NCBI GenBank assembly: GCA_002751075.1
Contig: NAOQ01000002.1
Coordinates: forward strand, 171,481 to 207,736
DNA length: 36,256 nt
From: Ichthyophonus hoferi
Lineage: Eukaryota; Opisthokonta; Ichthyosporea; Ichthyophonida; Ichthyophonidae
Direction of reading: 5' to 3'
The translations under genes and the position numbers were made by a program. Below the pieces are notes generated by a model. That model had not been told where the DNA came from and did no database searches. It was given only the letters and a program-made list of their open reading frames with translations. Positions 19,901 through 31,115 of the stretch are shown here, one piece after another. Position 1 is the stretch's first letter, and each line of letters opens with the position of its first letter.

Positions 19901-22900
19901 TTCTTGTATGCTTTTTTAATATTAAATGTTTTTCTTGATGTCCCATAACTTAATATAAGGGATTGCTCAAGTCATATATATGGCCGCTTTCAACGTGATT
20001 ATTCAAATAAATATCTGGATGTGTTTATTTCTACACATGCCTAGATCATTATCTAGTTCTAAGGAAAATTAATGACATACCACTACTGACGCCAACATTG
20101 GCTCGGACACTCTCGAAATGGTGCGAGTCATTCCTCACACTCAATCCATCGGATGATATCATAACGTGTCTTCCTGCCTCTGAAGCATCTATCATCGCCT
20201 TTACTCCATCCATGTTGTATGCACTGGACTGTAGCATATCGGCAACATAAACTGAATGAAAGATAAAGTAAAAGAGATAAATGAGTGAAAACAACATAGG
20301 GGAGGAAATAGAAACCAATGAAGAAATTATGATGAAAAATGAAAAAATAGAAAACTGAACAGAAGACAGAAAAAAATAAATAACTGGAAAGAGTAGTGAC
20401 AGAGGGAAGACAAGCAAAAAAACAGAAGGCGTGGCCTTACATTGTTGTCGTTGTAGTGAACAATGGCCAGTTCTTGGCTGTGAGACTCACATAGAAAACC
20501 AAAGGTCCCATTTAAAATGACAGACAAAAGGCAACCAAACAATTTCTATAGCAATCCTGTATGTTTATTTCTAAATAAACGAGCGAATCATGAAACACAT
20601 ATACTTGTGTAGCACTTTAATCCACTATCCATTAATTAAGATACTGCCAAGTGGTATATAATAAGGGATTGAATATTGTAAATGCATGAACATGTAAAAT
20701 ATACATACAAGTATTATCCAATGACCAAGTAGCACAGAAACGCAGCAGTCGGTATTGACTTAATGTGGTCATATAATCGTCTATTCCATCGTCATGGCCT
20801 AAGTTACAATTTCCAGTCTGCAAAAGAAACAAAGTGTTTGCTTCTATTTTCCAATAAAAACATGACTGTAAAACAAAGAAATCGAAGTTATGCTCAAGAA
20901 GAACCTATTATGAATATCATTAGCAGATATATAGTATGCAGGGTACAAAAAATAGGGTTTGTTATAAAAAATGATTTTTTTTAACTACTTTTCCCCGAAT
21001 TTGACTCACTAGCACTTTTACGAGATCATCACTATCACCATGGATTAGTTAGTCGTGTAATACCAATAAGACATAATTGCAAAAAATAGAATTATCCCTT
21101 AACTCTTTTACCTGAATTTGAAAAGTGGAAAGTGTACGTTTTGTGCCAAAAAATAACAAGGTTGTGTAAGAAAGAATATAAAAATATAAAACTAAATTGC
21201 ACAAGAGTGACATTTCATTGGTGGATTTTAATAATAAACGGGAATAATCGGGGCATTTATAATAATATCGTGTGCTCTTTAAGCAAGTGTTTCTTTCATG
21301 TCATAATTAAAATAACTAGCTACAGCTACATATGTACATGCTAGATATACCAGGCGTGGGGCCTAGCATGATACTTCTCAGCTTGTCAATGAAAACCTAT
21401 CCAGGAGATTCCGTGGCTCACAAATTGGCGTTTAGTATAAGCGTTGGAAAAGATTAAATCAATAATAACGCGAAGAAAGTAAATCATGTATCGCCTCCCT
21501 CCTCTTGCTCGTACTTAATAAAAACATAAATGAAGATCTCAAGACATAGATGCGCAATAAAGATATTGATATAAGGAAAAGAACATAGAAAAACCAAAGA
21601 AAGAAAGGAAGAAAAAAAGCAAAAGAATAGAATGAGACAGAAAACGAAAATTCCACAAAACCAAAGAGATGAGAAAGAGTTTACGTAGTGCAAAGTATGG
21701 TCTCCTACATGTAATGGATCGGTTACCGCTGCAAGCCCCATTAACGTGGGACTTGATAGCTTCTGTAAAAATAACCGGAGAAAACTTCTTTTATGTGGTA
21801 CCGTATCTACAGACCCTTCCGACTGACTATTATGATTGAAAGGTGGTGCTAGAATATTCGCAACACCACGACCTCGTGAAAACAGACCAATCCCTCCATA
21901 GCCTGTAGCTGTATTTGAGTTGTAAGCCACAATACGGCGGCAATTTCGGGTAGTATTGGTGTAATCAATTCCATATCGATGGCAACCATTAGCGTATAAT
22001 AGTCCCTGGTGATGCGGCAGTAATGGGTCAGATAGTATAGTCGTAGCCAGGCTGGCAAGGTGAGTATCGGCCATGACCACACATTTCCAAAGGTGCTCTC
22101 TTACACCTGCTGATAATATACGTTTCCTAGGGGTGCCTAGTGATTTTTAAGAGTGAAAGAAAACAAAAAAAAAACAAAAAAAAACAAGAGAAATTGAGGA
22201 GAGGTAACCCGTATTAGATCTTGTTGACGTTTAAACCCCAGAATTCCATAAACTGAAAATGGTTACCAGAAAAACGATTGTAACACAAAACAACTGCAAA
22301 ATAGTCTACGACATAAATCATTAAATGTAAATGCCATCGTATTTAAGTGCACATGGGAATCCATCTAATCTCTATTGTAATATATTTATATCGCCAATCT
22401 TTTCAACTTATAGCAGTAAATGAAATGCTAAATGCATATTTGTTGTGTTTGTTGGTGGCCTCGACTAAACATTATAGATTCTTATGTTATGCTATATACA
22501 TGCCTCATTTTTGTGTATATATGTATATGAAAAAGAACACAATTGTCTTGCTGGTGTTTGAATTCATACAAAATTATGTACATATCAGCAGATATGGGCT
22601 AGTAAATAAAACTGTTTGTGTTTGTGTCTATACAAGGAATATATGATGTCTTACTTGATTTGGCAAATGCTTCCAGGGCTACAGCGGCAAGAAGTTGAAC
22701 GGCGGGTGGGAGTGAGGGATTCAAGCAGCTAAACAATGCCTTCAGAACTGTATTTGAGGGCGTTTATATGCGCGTGTACATGTATATCTTCAGATAAATT
22801 TGTTTTTCTTTTGTAATTGCAGGCAAGAGTAAAAGAGGTAGAAAAATGCACAGTAAAAATACACAATATATATGCGAAAAGGGCATGATGGTAGTTGATC

Positions 22901-25900
22901 TTCTGACAGAAAAAATAAGAGAAATGTATTGGTAATATGTGGATGCATGTGCGTTCTTGTAAATGAATTTTTATTAGTTATGGATAACCTATAGCGAAAA
23001 ATTGTACGCATATGTATGTATATATATGCATATGACCCGCTCTTGTGTTGAAAAATTGAACAAAAATAAAAATATATTAATATATGCTTAAGCATATTTT
23101 TGCTTAATACATAGTACAATATAAAAAATACTGGTCTTTTACTTTCTCTGTATTGATTGATGATCTGANNNNNNNNNNNNNNNNNNNNNNNNNNNNNNNN
23201 NNNNNNNNNNNNNNNNNNNNNNNNNNNNNNNNNNNNNNNNNNNNNNNNNNNNNNNNNNNNNNNNNNNNNNNNNNNNNNNNNNNNNNNNNNNNNNNNNNNN
23301 NNNNNNNNNNNNNNNNNNNNNNNNNNNNNNNNNNNNNNNNNNNNNNNNNNNNNNNNNNNNNNNNNNNNNNNNNNNNNNNNNNNNNNNNNNNNNNNNNNNN
23401 NNNNNNNNNNNNNNNNNNNNNNNNNNNNNNNNNNNNNNNNNNNNNNNNNNNNNNNNNNNNNNNNNNNNNNNNNNNNNNNNNNNNNNNNNNNNNNNNNNNN
23501 NNNNNNNNNNNNNNNNNNNNNNNNNNNNNNNNNNNNNNNNNNNNNNNNNNNNNNNNNNNNNNNNNNNNNNNNNNNNNNNNNNNNNNNNNNNNNNNNNNNN
23601 NNNNNNNNNNNNNNNNNNNNNNNNNNNNNNNNNNNNNNNNNNNNNNNNNNNNNNNNNNNNNNNNNNNNNNNNNNNNNNNNNNNNNNNNNNNNNNNNNNNN
23701 NNNNNNNNNNNNNNNNNNNNNNNNNNNNNNNNNNNNNNNNNNNNNNNATGTATATATATGCATATGACCCGCTCTTGTGTTGAAAAATTGAACAAAAATA
23801 AAAATATATTAATATATGCTTAAGCATATTTTTGCTTAATACATAGTACAATATAAAAAATACTGGTCTTTTACTTTCTCTGTATTGATTGATGATATGC
23901 ATCTATATTGCTCTTATTTGTTTCACTAGTACGAATATATATTTATGTGTAGAAAAATAAATGACTTTTCTATGGGAAATACACTATATTTGATGACCAA
24001 TCAGCATATTAAATAATATAGTCACATCTATGCTGACCTCGATCCGTAAAAAGTTGTTCGCTGAGTCTCCCAGAGTATTTTCGTGCCAAAGCATGAAGGA
24101 TAGTGCACGCATTTAATTGCATATGATCCATTCGATCTGGGGGGAAAGTATAATGGACAAATGCCATCTAGGGACATAATGGTGACTGGAGGGCGACATA
24201 CTTCATGCCCTCATCGTAAGTGATTTCATTGCCTTTTTATTACATATATATTTTCCCAAAATAGAAACAGTTACAGATGCTTGAATGGCTTGATTGCTTA
24301 CCAATAACGTCGTACCTATATAACATAAAGTTACAGTATGTGTACAATTATATAAATATTATTAAAATCTCAGAACGCAACTAAACAAATATTCCCATAG
24401 GCTCATAGATATCATATACACTATTTTATACACTCCATGTATACGAATGAAAAAAGCACAAGTATTCATTATAATGTCTTTTTCTAGCTGGTTTTATCCA
24501 AGAAACTGTACTATTTAGTATTATTAATGGAACTGAGAAGTGTTAATTAGTAAAGGGTAAGAAAGTATAAGCTTGAATTGGTTCGGTACAACAGCACTGT
24601 AAGACTATTTTTAAAAAAAACTAATATAAATGTATCATGCAAAATCATAGGTAAATATCTTACTATTTTCCAAACATTTGCAGAGATGATCTATTAGTGC
24701 ATTTAATAGTAGGGTTGATACTGGTGGGACAGGCAACCAGTATTGTATAAAACAGTTGATGAATACGTGAGAGAACGGCCCTTGCTTGAGAGTAGATAAG
24801 GCTGTCACTATCGAGAGCCACTGATTGTCTGTGTTGGCGTTTATGTTGTTATTTATATAAAAGGTTTGGTCAATAATGATTAGTTCAATGATCTTTTGTT
24901 ATGGAGATTTTACGTTGATTTTCATAGGTATGATTTTCCAAGGAGCCTTTGGAAACGTGCAAAAATGATTAAATTTGGGCATTTTAAAATAGGTATAGAC
25001 GTAGGGTGTATCTGTTTTGTGCCTGCACTTGTTCACTATGCCGTTTGGGTATAACAATATGTACCCGATCTTTTGCATATGCATAGGCAAAAGCAAATTT
25101 ATAAACATTATGTAGATGTCAATTTTAATACATATACATGTGCTTACATTTTTAAACGTTAATAAAAGTAATATATATCACAAATATTTTGTATCACAGT
25201 GTATGGAGATAAAAGGACGACAGAGATGACTATCTGGTCACGAGTTATAGGATAAAAAATTTAAAAATAGATCGATAAATTGGCACTGGAAACACATTGT
25301 AAGCAATAAAATGAAACAGGCGAATTTTTACATAAAATGAAATGATCATTTAACACCAAAAGATTGGGGAAGAATTAATAATATATCAATTTCTGAGATC
25401 CTGTACCCTTTTGGTTAGTTGGTGTTTATTTATTTTTAACACGCTTACTACTGGAAAAATAGGTAAGTCAGAAGATGTACAGGGATTGTTATATAGTAGC
25501 CGGACTCTAGACATAAAATCAGTACGACATACATAAAAAACTCAAAGATCTGGAAAATAACAAACCCTCGGCATGACTATATCTCTTACCATCTTCCTCT
25601 GCATGTCTAAAAACCATAGATGCAATACTCCAGTCACACTCTTCATTCCGCAATAGTTTGGCGTGTTCAGTGGCCATATGCATCAACAGCTGAGCATACT
25701 CAGCCGATCGTTCCTCTGGTTGCATTGTAGTCTTTGAATTGGAAACCGTGTGGAGGCCAAACATCCCAGGATAGGATCTTCGTCTTAACATAATTAACGA
25801 TAATGACATTATATCGGGGCCTATTTATTTATTTATTTATTTATTTGTATGTGTATTCTATTAATAACATTAATGTTGCCTCTATGAGCATTTGTGCTAG

Positions 25901-25998
25901 TGAGGGCATTCGAATGAACAGGGTCCTTACATTACTATCGGTCACTAAATAGGGTTGGATATATATACCTGGCTGGTTTTGTAAGATTGATATCAATA
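16923..25998 (-). CDS. RSPRY1: RSPRY1 homologue: SPRY and RING domain protein, predicted E3 ubiquitin ligase (5' end incomplete)
   Basis: Eleven minus-strand exons in compatible phases: 25969-25998, 25590-25820, 24038-24136, 22655-22747, 21685-22106, 20709-20817, 20081-20251, 19631-19751, 19062-19305, 17852-18010, 16923-17288 (TGA). That gives 680 whole residues and more N-terminally; human RSPRY1 is 576. N-terminal helical repeats include AVQLLAAVALEAFAKS (human VMLFALIALEKFAQTS, recalled). Next come FCATWSLDN (human FCAQWSLDN), HHFESVRANV, the SPRY core (WYYEATVYGQFCFQIGW, then GDGVGDDD, RQLIW, AASFNYQHITFNFGATPF) and a C-terminal RING (CQIC, LPCHHTNMCLIC, CPFC), the expected E2-binding zinc site. 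Compared with human it has about 135 extra residues in the 21685-22106 exon and the start of the next, and a longer SPRY-RING linker. If the exon at 25590 is instead first, translation could start at ATG 25807-25809. The intron between 22747 and 24038 contains the scaffold gap. Confidence 0.88.
19801..19828. repeat. Poly(T)/poly(A) tract in an RSPRY1-like intron
   Basis: A near-pure T run of about 28 bases with one C, in the intron between the exons ending at 19751 and starting at 20081. Read on the minus strand it is an A-run and could be the tail of a retroposed insertion, but no element body was recognised beside it. Confidence 0.6.
23016..23164 (+). repeat. 149-base sequence duplicated on both sides of the assembly gap, left copy
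   Basis: It matches 23748-23896 at every position I compared (offset 732). It includes the 16-base palindrome ATATGCTTAAGCATAT. Two identical, low-complexity-rich copies flanking a run of N most likely come from unmerged overlapping contig ends. Confidence 0.85.
23169..23747. other. Assembly gap (579 N)
   Basis: A run of N within an RSPRY1-like intron. Reading frames that span it (up to 370 codons) are artefacts of translating N as open. The true size is unknown and may be near zero given the duplicated flanks. Confidence 0.98.
23748..23896 (+). repeat. 149-base sequence duplicated on both sides of the assembly gap, right copy
   Basis: Identical to 23016-23164 wherever compared. The match starts at the first known base after the gap and ends at 23896, where the copies diverge (ATGATATGC here, ATGATCTGA before the gap). 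Confidence 0.85.
25823..25846. repeat. (ATTT)n tetranucleotide repeat at a predicted splice acceptor
   Basis: About six ATTT units directly abutting the predicted acceptor of the RSPRY1-like exon 25590-25820 (on the minus strand, AAAT units then TAG at 25823-25821). This acceptor lacks a pyrimidine tract, which is why the 5' boundary of that exon is less certain than the others. Confidence 0.75.
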
Positions 25999-27430
25999 CT
26001 GAATAGTTTTTAGGGTGCCATTATGCAGATCAAGAGTATATAAATGTATATTATATATATCTTCAGAACGAATAAATGTATAAGTAAAATGTTTAGAAAA
26101 AGATAGGTGGGATAATGGGATCATTGCATAAGCACATTTTCATTTTAACTATAAAAACTGCAAGGATAAGCAAGTTAATAGGGGGTTAAAGCAAATTCGT
26201 GTCACCAGTACTCGACTCTAAATAATTCACTATACGTATAAGAAGCTAAAATATGGTATATACTAATAATTTAAGATTGGAAGAAGTGTATGATTAAATC
26301 TTTCTCTCAAGTTCAAAACGAAGAAATACAAAAACAAATAAAAAAAGAAAATAACAAGAAATCAAAAATTAGTACTTCATGATTCCGCGTTCTAAACGAG
26401 TTAAATATAGTTGTCCATCATATAAAGAATGTACTAGGAGATTGGAAGGCGTGATTTCCGCATCGGCGAAGTGGTAAGGTAATGTTGACATTCAATTATC
26501 GTTTTTTATATTGAAATTTCTGTGACCTCAATAATTCGGCTATTTCATCTACAGTGATTTTATTGTTTTAGAAAATGTGTAACTTTTATAAAAAGAATTA
26601 TTATTCTAGTCAATATATTTTTATAAACATTTTTTAGTAGATATTTACTTGTCAAAAAACTGAAGATGGGTGATTATGCGATAGCTTGTGACATTAGTTA
26701 GCTAAAAATGCTTTATCAACTTCAAGCGAAGCAAAGATGTTGAGTTGTCAGTTCTTGATTATTCCTTTTTTTGTTTATTCTTCAATTATAAAATTTAATT
26801 ATATTTGATAATTAATTAACTGATTTTTAAATCTTTATTAATAATTTAAAACAATATCACCAACCCATTGCAAATAATAATAATACAAACTTTCCTCTTT
26901 ATAATCTACTAAATCCACTGTTTTGTACATTTCTTTCTATGCCAATAACCAATCATTTTTTAGACAGTTTAACCAACCCCATCAGGAGCTTTTAAATCGG
27001 CCTTTGTTAAGACCCTTGGAATATTTTAAGATGAACAACAATATTACAGTATTTGTCATTCGTCCAGTTAATCAACAGTTAGACAAAATTTAAATCATGG
27101 TTCAATAGGCTTCGGGATATTTAAAATATTAAAATATGGACGATATTATCTTATACACTTTCCATGATATACATGTAAAATACCTATCCACTTATTGGTT
27201 TGCATAAATATACACTCGATATTCAAATATTTGAAGATTAAACAACTATCAATGTCAATCTTAAATCAGTTTTTTTTTTCACTACGTATATATTTGATGC
27301 TAATTTTACGTTATTTCTTTACCAGATCAGCACTAAGAATTAGTGAAAAACCTTGCTGAAAAAATGAAACATATTATAGATGTACAATTATTGTCCTCGT
27401 ATAGCCAAACAATGATATCTACAGGGTTAC

Positions 27431-27514
27431 GTATTTTGACACCTCATTGAATGAGTTCACGATCTTCAGTACTCTTGTGGAATCTATAATTCCAATGGCA
27501 TAAAGAAGATTCAC
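27431..27514 (-). CDS. RSPRY1: Candidate 5' coding exon of the RSPRY1-like gene (28 codons)
   Basis: A minus-strand open segment between a good acceptor (TGTTATTATCAG before 27514) and a GTAACC donor after 27431; GTGTCA 12 bases earlier is an alternative. It contains GIIDSTRVLKIVNSFNEVSKY minus its final residues, which lines up with the human N-terminal segment VLDTLAVIRTLVDNDQEP as I recall it. It ends in phase 0, while the next confirmed exon (25969-25998) needs a phase 1 donor, so at least one small exon between them is missing or mis-drawn. Treat it as a lead, not a settled exon. Confidence 0.4.
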
Positions 27515-29429
27515 CTGATAATAACACAATCAAGTTATGTAATAATGTAATTTATGCATGGTGCCCAAGATCAGATCAAATAGGACTCATTGATAGGTAA
27601 TATCACCGTGAATCATTACAATGGAATGTGACAGATTATGCGCTTATTTGTGCAAACTGTGTAGATGACTCAGATTAATTCAATGCTTTAATTGACTGGT
27701 CAATCGATGGCTTTAGATCAATTATGGACGGCTTACTGTTTCATTTGAAAAGGAAAGTAATTGAAAAGAAAAAGAAAAATGTTAAGCAATAACGGTAAAA
27801 GGAGAAGATGTATGAAAAATCGATAAATATCTATTGTATATAAGGAGGTAAAAAATAATGTATAAAAAAAATACATGAGATAGAAAGGAAAGGCTAGATG
27901 AGACAGAGGAAATTGCGGGAAATAAGAAGTAGGGAAAAGACAGAAAAAGGTATTTTTTTATAAAATAAAAACAATTACACGAATTAAGCTGAATGGAACC
28001 AGCTAGAAGATGGATAAGAAAACAGAAAAAACAAAAATGAAAGAAAAACACGTTTTCCACCTATTTAACTGTGACCATGAATCATATATTACTTCTGTGC
28101 TTTGCAACTAATAAATCCCAAATCTACTTGTGTAAAGCTAAAATGAATATGAATGAATATCCGTATTGGTAGCCTTGCAAATAGCTAAGTTTGTAATTTT
28201 ATTTTTATAAAATGCTTTTACGTAAGCTTGATTATTACAGTATCATGCATAAAAAAGTATGTCTAAGACAAATTCAGGACCCTAAATTTTTGGTGATATT
28301 GGATAATCGCTGCAGTTTTTATGCTAACTTTTCTGCCTGTAATGGTTAGCTGTCACTCTAAGTATGAGTGAACTAATGGCTGAGATCGACAATATCTTTT
28401 CTCTAACTTTTTCGAACTGATAGAAACTGACAGTCGATGTTTTCTGGGTATTGTTGAAACTCAGCCTCTTCCTCTCTAACGAGGTTTTTTTTTTCATGTC
28501 TTTTATTGCGTTTGACTAACTACTATAATGATAAATTTTGCGTTATATATTTGTGGCAGGTACAATATTCTCATTTAAGAAATTATTGCTCACCCTATGT
28601 TGGTCAGTGGATCCTTGTGGACATAGGAATGTAAAACACAATAAATAATGAAGTCCTGGGCTATTTTACATAAGGAGAACGGTTCAGACGTGAGCGGCTC
28701 AAACACAAAGCACGATTCCAACTTTTTTCTTTTATCTAAGGTAAAATAAAACTTTTAACACCTAAATTAAATAACTATTTTTTTTTTTAACAAATTTAAT
28801 ATTTGGACCTAGAGTTAGAGTCTGATATATACTCATTTCATTTTATCTTGATAATTCGATATTAACATATTTCTCCTAGAATGGCTCTTAAACTAACCAT
28901 CTCATTAGTTTAATTACCTAATATTATAAATTGACAAATCAAATTATCAGGTTGATAATACATAATGTGTTCAAAGTTGATGTATGAATGGATTGAATTG
29001 TCGCCTATAGAATTAAACACTAAAACCAGTAAGATCACTGACGCAAATTCCTAATTAAACTTAGCTAGAAATGTGTGTATTTTTTATGGTAATAAAAAAA
29101 TATAATATACAATAAAATAAATAAAATAAAAGAATGAACTATAAAAGCGCAGTGAGTGGGACAGTCGTAAGTGTTTCAGGCATCAGGTATTTCCTTAGCT
29201 ATAATTATTTAATAATAATAGCAATTACTATGGCATATGTAGTCTATAAACTAGTTCACGAATGGTTATTTTTAATGGATTTTAGCACAGAGATAATAAT
29301 AATAATAAAATATTTAATTAATTTAGGAATTTTCTATATTGCTATATTCATTTAATATTATTAGTAATTACTATTATGTATGTAGTCTAGAAAAACAGTT
29401 GGTGTAATCTAACCTGTGCATCGGAGAGC

Positions 29430-29607
29430 ATCTCAGCTTGGTGCTAAATCCAAATTCAAGGCGCTTCCAATGACTGGTTAAATCTTGATTGATTGAGGAT
29501 TTAACCAGTCAATGGCAGAGGTCCCACGGCTATATAATTAATTAATCATTTCATTTCACACGTTTTCAGTCAACTCATTGCTTAGGCATCCTGCCTAAGA
29601 CAAGTTC
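29430..29607 (-). repeat. Dispersed repeat copy with internal hairpin
   Basis: On the minus strand it shares with 15858-16015, in the same order, the block TTGTCTTAGGCAGGATGCCT plus AAGCAATGAGTT, then GGGACCTCTGCCAT, TGAATTTGG and TTTAGCACCAA. It contains a 14-bp perfect stem: TGACTGGTTAAATC at 29471-29484 pairs with 29498-29511 across a 13-base loop. The other copies lack this stem or have only half of it. Confidence 0.5.
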
Positions 29608-30842
29608 GGCAGCTTTTACCAATGTCTCTACAGTCTTGCAACTGCTAGGGGAAATTATAACAGTCTATAAGTGTATTGGAGCAACTAGGTGCCCCAACAG
29701 CAATGTCTATAATGAATGGCAACATAACTATCTCTAACTATCCTATGTCAACAAATCCTCTACTAGATCCTTTAGGACTCTCACTAGACCATCTGTCAAC
29801 AACTAGCTGCCTAATTAACTGCGTTCTTCTAGTTATATCAACTTTATAGGCCTAGTCCACAAGTTTGGCCAATTTTTTTTTAATAATAAAAATGTCTTAG
29901 CATATCCGTACTCCGTGTATGCAAAGGGGTACATTAAGAACGTTTCTAAGTTCGGTATTCCTTCAGTTCTAAATAGATATAGGTCACAGGGATGGTGGTC
30001 CTGTCTCTACTTATTTCCAACAGATAATGGTGTAGTTAAATAATTAAACAAACCTACTGTTGTTGATTAAATTTACAATCATAATGGGATATGATGTAAT
30101 GACAAGGTAATGTATAAGCAACGACAACAATTCGATAACATGTCCAGCAGCCGCTGCCTTTTAATACGCTGTCTCTAATTTATACCATTTCATAATATCT
30201 GTATTTTCCCTCAATAATTATCATTACGAACTTGTAATATATGTGATAGTTTTGCAATAACCACCCACTATGTCTTTTTCTTTATTGTAAGTAAGCTAAT
30301 ATTTTTCTTAATATTTTTTTAATCTTGTAGATATTCTCTTCTCTCACAATAGCCTCAACAGTTAACTGTCACAGTCATACTTTTTATTGAGAGTAGTATT
30401 TCTTGGTGGAAACTCTTAACAGTATAAAACATATATGATTAAGATCGTAAAAGCGCATATGGATTGGGTTTGTAATTAATGGCGCCGCCCATAAACGCCA
30501 CTCCAATTAGTTGCGCATCCACATAAGAAGGTAGAAACTATGAGTAATCAAGTTTTTCTACCTGAAATATATTATAAAAAGATAATGGAATAAGTTTGAA
30601 TATATATACATATCTATATGTCTATTAAAAAATCAATAAAAATAAATGTAGAAATGTATTTGTTTTGAAATTAGGTTAATAATTAATAATATCAAGACAA
30701 TGAAAATTATTTACTTTATACACACCTCCCTTATCATCCATCAATCTAATCTTACAGTAGTCTAATCGGTACACGTTAATGCTAAATCCACATAAGCATC
30801 ATACAAATCACTGATATTTTTTTTGTCCAGTTATATAACCTA

Positions 30843-30867
30843 ATATATATATATATATATATATATT
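30843..30867. repeat. (TA)n microsatellite
   Basis: An uninterrupted TA run of about twelve units in the spacer upstream of the lyase-like gene, about 250 bases before its ATG. Confidence 0.85.
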
Positions 30868-31115
30868 ACCCTCTCCGATATATTTTAGCTTATATTTGGC
30901 GTTAGGGCGCTTTCCCAATAGCGCCAACGTACTACATACACCTACACGCATGCATACACTATGACCCACACTATCAACTATTAGCTTTAACTGCTACCTC
31001 TTTCTTTGTAAACTAAGTCTGTGCCACTTACAGCAATAGTCTCGTTGTCTATTTTTATAGATATAACTAATAGTAAAGAAAACCAACCGGTCTGTTGTGA
31101 TCCGTATTACTCAAC

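Larger units (their letters stand above)
25999..31115. other. Spacer between the divergent RSPRY1-like and lyase-like genes
   Basis: The left part (to about 27.5 kb) probably includes introns and 5' exons of the RSPRY1-like gene. From about 27.6 kb to 31.1 kb I find no exon. It should hold the promoters of the two divergent genes, but no core promoter motif is convincing in such AT-rich sequence. It contains a dispersed repeat copy (29430-29607), a (TA)n run (30843-30867) and a GGCGCC-bearing inverted pair (30480-30503 and 30894-30931). Frames at 27782-28060 (-) and 29134-29355 (+) are Phe/Leu/Ile-rich, AT-driven noise. Confidence 0.45.

Noticed and set aside
22790-23902. Long open frames (up to 370 codons) across 23.1-23.8 kb on both strands
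   Set aside because: They exist only because the 579 N are read as open codons; the real flanks are AT-rich intron sequence.
25860-25940. Minus-strand peptide MPSLAQMLIEATLMLLIEYT as an RSPRY1-like exon
   Set aside because: No donor at its end, stops in the AAAT repeat, and no resemblance to the expected sequence.
26527-26548. Minus-strand segment reading DEIAELL, similar to human RSPRY1 HEMAE
   Set aside because: The only acceptor and donor around it give phases that fit neither the upstream candidate exon nor the downstream microexon.
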